Below are positions 45,454 through 53,185 of a stretch of DNA of 64,000 nucleotides, one piece after another. The translations under genes and the position numbers were made by a program. Positions within the stretch are counted from its first letter, which is position 1. The number at the start of each line of letters is the position of its first letter. The notes beneath the pieces are model-generated. The model searched no databases. It was not told where the DNA came from and saw only the letters and a list, made by a program, of their open reading frames with translations. Location of the stretch: assembly GCA_009835005.1 (NCBI GenBank), contig WTFG01000004.1, forward strand, positions 124,001 to 188,000, written 5' to 3'. This stretch comes from Flavobacteriaceae bacterium Ap0902. GTDB lineage: Bacteria > Bacteroidota > Bacteroidia > Flavobacteriales > Weeksellaceae.

Positions 45454-47145
45454 ATGTCAGACGATAAGAAGATTATATTCTCTATGACGGGTGTCACTAA
45501 GACTTTCCCAAGTGCGCAAACGCCTGTGCTTAAAAATATCTATTTAAGTTTTTTCTACGGAGCCAAAATCGGTATTTTAGGTCTTAATGGTAGTGGTAAA
45601 TCTACTTTGTTAAAGATTATTGCAGGTGAAGATAAGAATTACCAAGGGGACGTAAGTTTTCAACCAGGATATACCATCGGATATTTGCACCAAGAACCAC
45701 AACTAGACGAATCTAAAACTGTTTTAGAAGTCGTAAAAGAAGGAGTTCAAGACGTTGTGGATACCCTAGATGAGTATAATAAAATCAATGAAATGTTTGG
45801 TTTAGAAGAAGTCTATTCAGATCCAGATAAGATGGAAAAATTAATGGCCAAACAATCAGAATTACAAGATAAAATTGATGCCTCTAACGCTTGGGAATTA
45901 GATACCAAATTAGAGATTGCCATGGATGCTTTGCGTACGCCAGAGCCAGATAAACCCATTCGTGTGCTATCAGGAGGTGAGCGCAGACGTGTAGCGTTGT
46001 GTAGATTGCTTTTACAAGAACCAGATATCTTATTATTGGATGAGCCTACCAACCACTTGGATGCAGAAAGTGTACATTGGTTAGAGCATCACCTATCTCA
46101 ATACAAAGGGACGGTGATTGCTGTAACGCACGATAGATATTTCTTGGACAATGTAGCTGGGTGGATTTTAGAACTAGATAGAGGAGAAGGCATACCATGG
46201 AAAGGGAATTATTCTTCTTGGCTAGAACAAAAATCTAAACGTTTAGCCGTAGAGCAGAAGCAAGCAAGTAAACGCCAAAAGACCCTAGAAAGAGAGTTAG
46301 AATGGGTACGCATGGCACCAAAAGGAAAACAAGCCAAGCAGAAAGCACGTCTTGCCAACTATGATAAACTAGCTAATCAAGATCAGAAGAAACTAGACGA
46401 GAACCTAGAGATTTATATTCCGAATGGTCCACGTTTAGGGAACAATGTGATTGAAGCGAAAGGGGTTGCTAAAGCCTATGGAGATAAACTTTTATATGAG
46501 GATTTAAACTTCAAATTACCCAAAGCAGGAATCGTAGGAATCATCGGGCCGAATGGTGCTGGTAAAACCACGATTTTCAAAATGATTATGGGTGAGGAGA
46601 CACCAGACAAAGGAACTTTTGAGGTGGGAGAAACGGCCAAAATCGCTTATGTAGATCAAGCCCATAGCAATATAGACCCGAATAAATCTATTTGGCAAAA
46701 CTTTAGCGAAGGACAAGAACTCATCAATATGGGAGGACGCCAAGTGAATTCCAGAGCGTATTTAAGCCGTTTTAACTTTAGTGGGAGTGAGCAAAATAAA
46801 TTGGTTTCTAAACTTTCTGGTGGAGAACGTAACCGCTTGCACCTAGCAATGACCTTAAAAGAAGAAGGAAACGTATTGTTATTGGATGAGCCTACCAATG
46901 ATTTGGATATCAATACGCTACGTGCCTTAGAAGAAGGTTTAGAAAACTTTGCAGGTTGTGCCGTCGTGATTAGTCACGATAGATGGTTCTTAGATAGAAT
47001 TTGTACCCATATTCTCGCTTTCGAAGGAAATAGCCAGGTTTATTACTTCGAGGGAAGTTTCAGTGATTATGAAGAAAATAAGAAAAAACGATTGGGTCAT
47101 GATATCATGCCAACCAGAATCAAGTACAAGAAATTGATTAGGTAA
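45454..47145 (+). CDS. ettA: Energy-dependent translational throttle protein EttA (ABC-F)
   Basis: EttA binds the ribosomal E site and gates entry into elongation according to the ATP/ADP ratio. The 563-aa protein has two ABC domains. Domain 1 shows GILGLNGSGKSTLLKI, LSGGERRRVALCRLL and LLDEPTNHLDAESV. Domain 2 shows GIIGPNGAGKTTIFKMI, LSGGERNRLHLAM and LLDEPTNDLDINTL. The arm region LDEYNKINEMF and the linker with basic patches (KGKQAKQKARLANYD) between them are typical of EttA rather than Uup. A terminator follows directly. Confidence 0.95.
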   Translation: MSDDKKIIFSMTGVTKTFPSAQTPVLKNIYLSFFYGAKIGILGLNGSGKSTLLKIIAGEDKNYQGDVSFQPGYTIGYLHQEPQLDESKTVLEVVKEGVQDVVDTLDEYNKINEMFGLEEVYSDPDKMEKLMAKQSELQDKIDASNAWELDTKLEIAMDALRTPEPDKPIRVLSGGERRRVALCRLLLQEPDILLLDEPTNHLDAESVHWLEHHLSQYKGTVIAVTHDRYFLDNVAGWILELDRGEGIPWKGNYSSWLEQKSKRLAVEQKQASKRQKTLERELEWVRMAPKGKQAKQKARLANYDKLANQDQKKLDENLEIYIPNGPRLGNNVIEAKGVAKAYGDKLLYEDLNFKLPKAGIVGIIGPNGAGKTTIFKMIMGEETPDKGTFEVGETAKIAYVDQAHSNIDPNKSIWQNFSEGQELINMGGRQVNSRAYLSRFNFSGSEQNKLVSKLSGGERNRLHLAMTLKEEGNVLLLDEPTNDLDINTLRALEEGLENFAGCAVVISHDRWFLDRICTHILAFEGNSQVYYFEGSFSDYEENKKKRLGHDIMPTRIKYKKLIR

Positions 47146-47161
47146 TAGATTATTTATCCTT

Positions 47162-47189
47162 CAAGGGGTTTCAACCCCTTGTTTTTTTT
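47162..47189 (+). terminator. Terminator of ettA
   Basis: The stem is CAAGGGGTT with AACCCCTTG (9 bp) and a 2-nt centre, followed by eight T. It lies 16 bp past the ettA stop. Confidence 0.85.
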
Positions 47190-47320
47190 ATTTAGTGCAA
47201 TGGGATGTGCAATGGGTTAAACCATGTGGATTTTCTATTATAGGATTACCTCATTATTCACTCCCGATTTATATACTAAACATAAATTCCTAATTTTGTT
47301 TTATCACATAAACTCCATAC

Positions 47321-48106
47321 ATGTCCTATCATACACCTCAACAGATTGTAGAGAAGATTAACATCGCTACAGCCAATCGATTAAAAACCCCTATCAGTAA
47401 GACATTCGTTGCAGCGCTATTGGGTGGTGCATATATTGCATTTGGTAGTTTTCTCGCCTTAATTATTGGAGGAAACCTACCTGGCATTCAAGCAGAAAAC
47501 ATTGGTTTACAAAAATTAATTTTTGGTAGTGTTTTCCCTCTAGGCTTAATGTTAGTAGCCATTGCAGGCGCAGAATTATTCACAGGCAACACCGCCTATT
47601 TTGCCCCATCCGTCCTATCAGGAAAAATCAGTCCACTTACACCCTTCAAAAATGGAAGCATCGTATATATCGGCAACTTTATCGGCGCCATTATCGTATC
47701 ATGGCTATTCGCCTATTATACAGGCATGCTCAAAGACTCTTATGCCATGCAAAACGCAATAGCCATAGGAGAATACAAAGTTTCTAAACCATTTTTAATC
47801 ACCTTGGTCAAAGGCATAGTATGCAACTGGATGGTTGCCCTTGCCATGTGGATGGCCTATGCAGCCAAAGACATAAGCGGTAAAATCATAGGAATATGGT
47901 TTCCAATCATGGCATTTGTCGCCATGGGGTTTGAACACTGTGTAGCCAACATGTTTTTTATACCCACCGCCATATTCTATGGAGCAGACGTTACATGGTA
48001 TCAATTCTTTATTCATAATTTACTACCCGTAACCATAGGAAATATAATCGGTGGAGGTCTGTTGGTTGGTACCGCCTATTGGTATTTATATGAAAAGAAA
48101 GATTAA
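47321..48106 (+). CDS. Formate/nitrite transporter family channel
   Basis: This is a membrane channel of the FNT family (FocA, NirC, HSC), which passes formate, nitrite or hydrosulfide. The 261-aa protein has six helices. It carries the FNT marks KTFVAALLGGAYIAFGSFLA, VAIAGAELFTGNTAYFAPSV and NWMVALAMWMAYAAKDISGK, then GFEHCVANMFFIPTAI and the final NLLPVTIGNIIGGG. The second half of the gene uses noticeably more C in third positions than its neighbours. No formate or nitrite enzyme gene is adjacent, so the substrate is open. Confidence 0.9.
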   Translation: MSYHTPQQIVEKINIATANRLKTPISKTFVAALLGGAYIAFGSFLALIIGGNLPGIQAENIGLQKLIFGSVFPLGLMLVAIAGAELFTGNTAYFAPSVLSGKISPLTPFKNGSIVYIGNFIGAIIVSWLFAYYTGMLKDSYAMQNAIAIGEYKVSKPFLITLVKGIVCNWMVALAMWMAYAAKDISGKIIGIWFPIMAFVAMGFEHCVANMFFIPTAIFYGADVTWYQFFIHNLLPVTIGNIIGGGLLVGTAYWYLYEKKD

Positions 48107-48157
48107 TCAACCATTAGATATAAACACCATTGTTATCCATTTAATTCAATTATAATT

Positions 48158-48240
48158 TGGGCGTGCCCCTACGGGTCGGGCTATCCGCTGTATCTTTTTT
48201 GTGAAAAACAAAAAAGGATGCCGCTTCTATCCCTCACGCA
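48158..48240. repeat. Interspersed repeat with terminal inverted repeats
   Basis: The element begins GGGCGTGCCCCTACGGGTCG and ends CCCTCACGC. Its ends are inverted (GCGTG at 48161, CACGC at 48235-48239). Inside, ATCTTTTTTGT (48192-48202) faces ACAAAAAAGGAT (48208-48219), flanked by matching GC/GC bases. The element is far more GC-rich at its left end than the surrounding DNA. I recognise it as resembling a family of short repeats scattered between genes in Chryseobacterium, Flavobacterium and relatives. This is part of a 485-bp gap without an intact gene. Confidence 0.7.
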
Positions 48241-48325
48241 AAACATTTATCTATAATCAAGAGTATTGATCTACCATATAATAAATTACTAATATAAAAT
48301 AAAGTATATTCGTTAAATTTTAAAT

Positions 48326-48430
48326 ATGTAAAGATTAGGATTAGTAGCATTTTTGGCTATTCTAGGAAATGAGCGTGATGACGATATTAATAATGATAGC
48401 ATTGCCGAATTGCTAAAATTTATATCTTGA
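48326..48430 (+). pseudogene. Possible remnant of a tiny gene with stop at codon 2
   Basis: An ATG at 48326 is followed at once by TAA, then by an open frame of 32 codons reading RLGLVAFLAILGNE and, further on, DSIAELLKFIS before TGA. If TAA were AAA the product would start MKRLGLVAFL, a natural-looking N-terminus. A terminator-like hairpin follows at 48465. It may be a decayed small gene or chance; low confidence. Confidence 0.25.
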
Positions 48431-48464
48431 AGAAATAATATATTAGACTATATTACAGATAAAG

Positions 48465-48497
48465 AATCCCTTGCTTTCAAACCATGGGATTTTTTTA
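48465..48497 (+). terminator. Terminator-like hairpin before the R-M gene
   Basis: The stem is AATCCC with GGGATT (6 bp), a 15-nt loop and seven T following. It lies well past the formate/nitrite channel, so it would fit a short transcript from the 48.3-kb region. Confidence 0.5.
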
Positions 48498-48591
48498 TTT
48501 AGCAAGAGCATCTATGCTTATTGTTTATTTTTTTAATAATAATTCTGATTTTAAATTGTAATATCATTAAATTAGAAGTTTAATTGATTCT

Positions 48592-51500
48592 ATGTTTCAA
48601 CAAACTGTCGTTCAGAAATATTTAAAGATGCTAGATGCCGAGAAAGTGGCAGAGGCTTGGGCACAATATCAAGCACATTTCTTGAATCCTGCTATTCAAG
48701 AGAATATTCGCAATAGCAAAGAAGAGCAATACCAAGGTGAATTCTTGATCGATCTATTTGTAAAAGTTTTAGGCTATACCAAAAATCCAACGCCAGGGTT
48801 TAATCTCACGACAGAACTTAAAAACGTACAAGATAGTAAGAAGGCAGATGGCGCTATCCTGATAGATGATGTGGTGAAGGCCGTGATAGAGTTGAAGGGA
48901 ACCAAGACCACAGATTTAACCAAAGTACAACAACAGGCTTTTAATTACAAAACCAGTCATCCTGGCTGTGATGTGGTAATTATCTCTAATTTTGAGAAAC
49001 TTCGCCTCTTTATCCGAAATCAAACAGAATATCAGGAGTTTAATCTTTTTACGCTCAATAAGGTCCAATTTGACTTGCTTTATTTATTGCTAGCGCATGA
49101 ATATTTTGCTAAAAATTTACTGATTAAAATTAAAGATGAAAGTTTAAGCGAAGAGGAAGAAATTACCAAGAAACTTTATAAAGATTACTCTGCTTTTAAA
49201 AGAGAATTATTCCATGATTTAACCCAGCGTAACCCCGATTATGATGCGCTTACGCTTTTTAAAAGTTCACAAAAGTTATTAGATAGATTCTTGTTTTTAT
49301 TCTTTGCAGAGGATAGAGGTTTATTGCCACCCAATGCCGTAAGAGAAATTTTATTACAATGGCAAAAACTGCAAGAACTTGATGCGTATGATACGCTTAT
49401 CAATCGTTTTCGTAAATATTTTGGATATCTGAATACAGGTTTTAAAGGGAAAAAGTATGATATCTTCGCCTACAATGGTGGTTTATTTGCCCCCGATGAA
49501 ATCTTGGATGCGGTAGAGATTTCAGATGATATTTTATACCAATACACCCAAAAACTCGCAGATTACGATTATCAAAGTGAAGTTGATGTGAACATTTTAG
49601 GGCATATTTTTGAAAATTCCCTGAATGAAATTGATGAAATTAAGGCTGAACTTGCTGGTGAAACCATAGATAAATCTAAAACCAAACGCAAGAAGGATGG
49701 GGTTTTCTATACGCCAAAATACATTACCCAATATATTGTAGAAAACACGGTAGGTAAATTATGTGAGGAGCAAAAGGCTAAACTCAATATCAAGGATGAG
49801 GATTATGATCCTGGTGCTAATTATCAGAAGAAAACCCGAGCGAAATTAGAGGATCAATTAGTGGCGTATTATGATTGGCTCACGCAACTCACTATATGTG
49901 ATCCCGCCTGTGGCTCTGGGGCTTTCCTGAACCAAGCGCTGGATTTTCTGATCAAGGAGCATGATTATTTGACGCAATTACGCCAAAATCTATATGCCAA
50001 GGATGGGCAGATTGCAATGGCTTTTCCGTTTAGTGAAAATGATATTTTAGAAAACAACCTCTATGGCGTAGACATTAATGAGGAATCTGTAGAGATTGCT
50101 AAACTCTCTTTATGGCTACGTACGGCCAAACCCAATAGAAAACTCAATAGCCTCAACCAAAACATAAAAGTTGGTAATTCCTTAATAGATGATCCTGAAG
50201 TAGCGGGCGAGAAAGCCTTTGTTTGGGAAAAGGAATTTGCTCATGTATTTGAGAAAGGAGGCTTTGATGTGGTGATTGGGAATCCGCCTTATGTTACAAA
50301 CAAATTGGGAAAAAAGACAGTTTCAATAAGTAAGGAAACTACGGATTATTACGAAAAAAAGTTTGAAAAACTAGTAGAATATAAGGGTAATCTTTTCTCT
50401 CTTTTTATTGGTAAGACACATGTTTTGCTTAAAAAGAATGGTAAGTTTTCGTTTATTATACCAAATTCTATTTTGTTCAATTCAACATTTAAGAATATTA
50501 GAAATTTTATCCGAGAAGAATTTTTTATTGAAGAATTTATTAATTTAAATTATGAACCATTTCAGGATGCAAATACAGGTGGCTGTCTAATCTTTACACT
50601 TCAAAAAAATAAAGAAAATAACCACCAAACAAGAGTTATTGAAGTTGAATCACCAAAAGATTTTGACGAAAAATTAATTGTTCCTAGAATAATAAATTAT
50701 TATAATAATATTAAAGTCACGCAAGGTAAATTCTTGACAAATGTTGACAGTGTTTCAATAGTGAAAAAATGCTATGAAAAGGCAGTTCCTTTGGGTGAAA
50801 TTGTTAAATTTTATCAAGGAATTATAACTGGAAATAATAAGAAATATCTTGCTAATGAAAAAATAGATGAGCGTTATAAAAAGATTATTCGGGGAGCAGA
50901 TGTATTAAAGTATGGATATAAATATAATGAGAATTATGTTTTATTTGATAAAGAATTATTGTGGAGTAATACAAATGAGGAAATTTTTGAAACAAAACCT
51001 AAACTTATTAATAGACAAACAAGTAGTAACTTAATCGTTGCTTACGATGAAAGTCAAATTTATACATTAGATTCAACACACTGTCAAGTTCTTATAAATG
51101 AGGACTATGATTTAAAAACTCTATTATGTATTGAAAATTCTAAACTTTTAAATTTTATATACAATTTTTTAGTTGATGAGGGTGGTAGAGTTTTCGCGCA
51201 GGTAAAAACAGTCAATTTAAAAAAACTACCTATAAATTTCCCCAGTGATGATATTCAGTATAAATTTATATCTAAAGCAAATGAGAGAATATTAATCACA
51301 AATGATTTGATTGAAGTCACCGATAAATTTATCCGAACCCTAGAACGAAGATTTGAGATCGATAAATTGAGCAAAAAATTAGAGTCGTGGCATGATTTAT
51401 CCTTCGCAGAATTTGTAAAAGAATTAAAGAAGAAAAAAGTAAAACTTAGCCTCGCAGAAGAAGCCGAATGGGAAGATTACTTTACCGTAGAAAAAGCCAA

Positions 51501-51612
51501 AGCAGAAACCCTAAAATCCCAAATCACCAAAACCGACCACGAAATCGACCAAATGGTTTATGACCTCTATGGCTTGACAGAGGAGGAGGTTGCGATTGTG
51601 GAAAATTCTTAA
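48592..51612 (+). CDS. Type IIG restriction-modification enzyme (fused endonuclease and N6-adenine methyltransferase)
   Basis: One 1006-aa chain probably both cuts and methylates DNA. The N-terminal nuclease shows D86 in KADGAIL and E100-L-K102 in VIELKGTKT, a PD-(D/E)XK site. A helical linker follows. The methyltransferase has the SAM motif CDPACGSGAFLN (from D437) and the catalytic NPPY at 564-567. Residues ~570-905 are the target recognition region. They are visibly more AT-rich than the rest of the gene, as expected after exchange of this domain. No separate methylase or specificity gene is adjacent. A diverged copy of the last 38 codons stands at 53067. Confidence 0.88.
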   Translation: MFQQTVVQKYLKMLDAEKVAEAWAQYQAHFLNPAIQENIRNSKEEQYQGEFLIDLFVKVLGYTKNPTPGFNLTTELKNVQDSKKADGAILIDDVVKAVIELKGTKTTDLTKVQQQAFNYKTSHPGCDVVIISNFEKLRLFIRNQTEYQEFNLFTLNKVQFDLLYLLLAHEYFAKNLLIKIKDESLSEEEEITKKLYKDYSAFKRELFHDLTQRNPDYDALTLFKSSQKLLDRFLFLFFAEDRGLLPPNAVREILLQWQKLQELDAYDTLINRFRKYFGYLNTGFKGKKYDIFAYNGGLFAPDEILDAVEISDDILYQYTQKLADYDYQSEVDVNILGHIFENSLNEIDEIKAELAGETIDKSKTKRKKDGVFYTPKYITQYIVENTVGKLCEEQKAKLNIKDEDYDPGANYQKKTRAKLEDQLVAYYDWLTQLTICDPACGSGAFLNQALDFLIKEHDYLTQLRQNLYAKDGQIAMAFPFSENDILENNLYGVDINEESVEIAKLSLWLRTAKPNRKLNSLNQNIKVGNSLIDDPEVAGEKAFVWEKEFAHVFEKGGFDVVIGNPPYVTNKLGKKTVSISKETTDYYEKKFEKLVEYKGNLFSLFIGKTHVLLKKNGKFSFIIPNSILFNSTFKNIRNFIREEFFIEEFINLNYEPFQDANTGGCLIFTLQKNKENNHQTRVIEVESPKDFDEKLIVPRIINYYNNIKVTQGKFLTNVDSVSIVKKCYEKAVPLGEIVKFYQGIITGNNKKYLANEKIDERYKKIIRGADVLKYGYKYNENYVLFDKELLWSNTNEEIFETKPKLINRQTSSNLIVAYDESQIYTLDSTHCQVLINEDYDLKTLLCIENSKLLNFIYNFLVDEGGRVFAQVKTVNLKKLPINFPSDDIQYKFISKANERILITNDLIEVTDKFIRTLERRFEIDKLSKKLESWHDLSFAEFVKELKKKKVKLSLAEEAEWEDYFTVEKAKAETLKSQITKTDHEIDQMVYDLYGLTEEEVAIVENS

Positions 51613-51650
51613 ATAAGGTATAATTGAAGGTAATAATAAACCTATAGGTT
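51596..51650 (+). promoter_or_regulatory. Promoter and palindromic operator of the TAC module
   Basis: TTG (51596-51598, inside the R-M gene tail), a 20-bp spacer and TATAATTG (51619-51626, one mismatch to TAnnTTTG) form a candidate promoter. The perfect 12-bp palindrome AACCTATAGGTT (51639-51650) lies between it and the toxin ATG at 51658. This is the expected place for an operator bound by the XRE antitoxin, which would give autoregulation. Confidence 0.5.
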
Positions 51651-51657
51651 GATTTAT

Positions 51658-52197
51658 ATGAAAATTGTAAGTATATTTGCTCCATATTTGTATGCTATAC
51701 AGTATGATAATGCAGAAGAAGATGTTTATACTTCTTTACTAAATGACTGGAACGATGTGGAATTTCGAAAGGAATTTTATGAGGAGCATTTAATTTACAT
51801 TCAGGATAATCCGTACATAAGGGCAAGAAACATACAAGAATTTAGTAATAAAATTGAAAGGTATGCTACTGATTTTGATGAAAGTTTAGAGATTGCGAGT
51901 GAGACTAATTCATTGAATGAAATATTTGAAGTTTTAAGCGTAAATGAAAATTTTTATGAATTACATTCTAAACGAAAGGCTAAAAATAGTTTTCTTAGAA
52001 TCTATTGTATCAAAGTAGAAAGTGCATATATCATTACAGGTGGTGCTATTAAATTAACACAAAAGATGCAAGGGCATTCATTGACTAATGAGCAGTTAAA
52101 GAAATTAGAGGAAGTAAAAGAATTTTTGAAAAATAAGCAGATTACAGATGAGGATTCTTTCTACGCATATTTACTAGAACAAGAAGATTATGACTAA
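51658..52197 (+). CDS. HigB/RelE-like toxin candidate of a TAC module
   Basis: This 179-aa protein is probably a ribosome-dependent mRNA interferase. The C-terminal part has FLRIYCIKVE, then YIITGGAIKLTQKMQGH and a final helix. This is the order of the HigB/RelE core, in which RLFY-type strand, LLHGF-type strand and KKTQK motif precede a helix. The N-terminal ~110 residues (DVEFRKEFYEEHLIYIQDN, IQEFSNKIERYATDF) are an extra helical region not present in short HigB toxins. I start at ATG 51658; a TTG nine bases earlier lies in the palindrome. It overlaps the antitoxin gene by 8 bp. The toxin call is by motif order and context, not proven. Confidence 0.6.
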   Translation: MKIVSIFAPYLYAIQYDNAEEDVYTSLLNDWNDVEFRKEFYEEHLIYIQDNPYIRARNIQEFSNKIERYATDFDESLEIASETNSLNEIFEVLSVNENFYELHSKRKAKNSFLRIYCIKVESAYIITGGAIKLTQKMQGHSLTNEQLKKLEEVKEFLKNKQITDEDSFYAYLLEQEDYD

Positions 52198-52630
52198 TAA
52201 AGAAAAATTTCTTAAACGTATTGCTGGACAGGAGTCTAAAGCGTTACAACAAGCAAAGTGGAGAAATGCAAACCGTGAATGGTTAAAAGAGTCTCATAAA
52301 CTTGCTTTAAAAATATTGATGGCATTAGATGAAAAGAATATGAATCAGAAGGATTTAGCCGAAGCCACGGGTAAATCTCCGCAATACATCAATAAGTTAC
52401 TTAAAGGAAATGAGAAATTTGGGTTTGAAATTCTAGTCAAAATTCAAAATACTTTGAATATTGGATTGTTATCAACTTTTGAACCTACAGCAAGAATTAA
52501 AGAATTTGTGGTTGAAGAAAAACTTAAAATGCAACGTTTTCACGCCTCTACAGATTATACGGACTGCAAAGTCATTCGGCTAAAAAATAATTACATAAAA
52601 ACAGAAACTGATACTTACTTAGAGGCATGA
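52190..52630 (+). CDS. XRE-family antitoxin with C-terminal extension
   Basis: This 146-aa protein has a clear helix-turn-helix (MNQKDLAEATGKSPQYINKL, residues ~52-71) after a charged helical start. The helix-turn-helix domain ends near residue 95. About 50 further residues follow (ARIKEFVVEEKLKMQRF to the end), probably partly unstructured. In toxin-antitoxin-chaperone systems the antitoxin carries such a tail (ChAD), which the SecB-like chaperone must bind for stability. It overlaps the toxin gene by 8 bp and the next gene by 4 bp (ATGA). It likely represses its own promoter through the palindrome at 51639. Confidence 0.8.
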   Translation: MTNKEKFLKRIAGQESKALQQAKWRNANREWLKESHKLALKILMALDEKNMNQKDLAEATGKSPQYINKLLKGNEKFGFEILVKIQNTLNIGLLSTFEPTARIKEFVVEEKLKMQRFHASTDYTDCKVIRLKNNYIKTETDTYLEA

Positions 52631-53070
52631 CAAAAGAAGAAAGCATTGGATTTGAATTAGTTGGTATCTCTACAGAAGAATTTGCTATATTGGCAGAAAG
52701 CACAGCGGTAGATGATGCTTATGAACTAAAAACAGGAATTTCATTTAAAATAGATGATCGCAAACATCAAATTGGATGTTTTGTGAGTTTTATGATAGAA
52801 AAAGATTTAGAAAAACTTTTAAAACTTAAAGTTGGCTGTCATTTTATTATAAAATTAGAAAATTGGAATTCATTTATTAATGATAATGATATGATTATTC
52901 CAAAAGGATTCGCATCGCATCTTGCTATGTTGACTGTTGGTACCGCAAGAGGTGTTTATCATTCAAAAACAGAGCATACTGCATTCAATAATTTTGTAAT
53001 CCCTACTATTAATGTATCAAAATTCTTTGATTCCGATCTAATATTGAACCTTAAGGATGAAGAGGAGTAG
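52627..53070 (+). CDS. SecB-like chaperone candidate of a TAC module
   Basis: The 147-aa protein is predicted mostly beta followed by helices, with a topology like SecB. A first strand (FELVGISTEEFAIL) leads to an ISFKIDD strand and a long strand (IGCFVSFMIE). A LFPYAR-like helix follows (IPKGFASHLAMLTVGTARGV) and the closing VIPTINVSKFF resembles the PINFDxLY end of SecB. TAC modules encode such proteins as third gene to protect the antitoxin. Its TAG stop overlaps the first bases of the second R-M tail copy. The assignment rests on fold-like pattern and operon position; another beta-rich family is possible. Confidence 0.5.
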   Translation: MTKEESIGFELVGISTEEFAILAESTAVDDAYELKTGISFKIDDRKHQIGCFVSFMIEKDLEKLLKLKVGCHFIIKLENWNSFINDNDMIIPKGFASHLAMLTVGTARGVYHSKTEHTAFNNFVIPTINVSKFFDSDLILNLKDEEE

Positions 53071-53183
53071 AAAAAACCAAAGCCAACACCCTAAAAACCC
53101 AAATCAACCAAACCATAAACCAAATGCTTTATAATTTATATGGCTTGACGGAAGAGGAGGTGGCGATTGTGGAAAATTCTTAA
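53067..53183 (+). pseudogene. Orphan diverged copy of the R-M gene 3' end
   Basis: This 117-bp segment translates in frame to VEKTKANTLKTQINQ...MLYNLYGLTEEEVAIVENS-stop. It matches the last 41 codons of the R-M gene at 51487-51612 (VEKAKAETLKSQI...MVYDLYGLTEEEVAIVENS), with one 3-codon difference and several substitutions. The last 14 codons encode identical amino acids. It is a remnant of a related but distinct type IIG gene, not a recent exact duplicate. It starts within the stop codon of the SecB-like gene and ends 2 bp before the next gene. Confidence 0.85.
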
Positions 53184-53185
53184 TT

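Noticed and set aside
48158-48240. Structured RNA or riboswitch explanation for the GC-rich repeat
   Set aside because: The inverted ends and the resemblance to interspersed repeats fit a repeat element better; no regulated gene follows closely.
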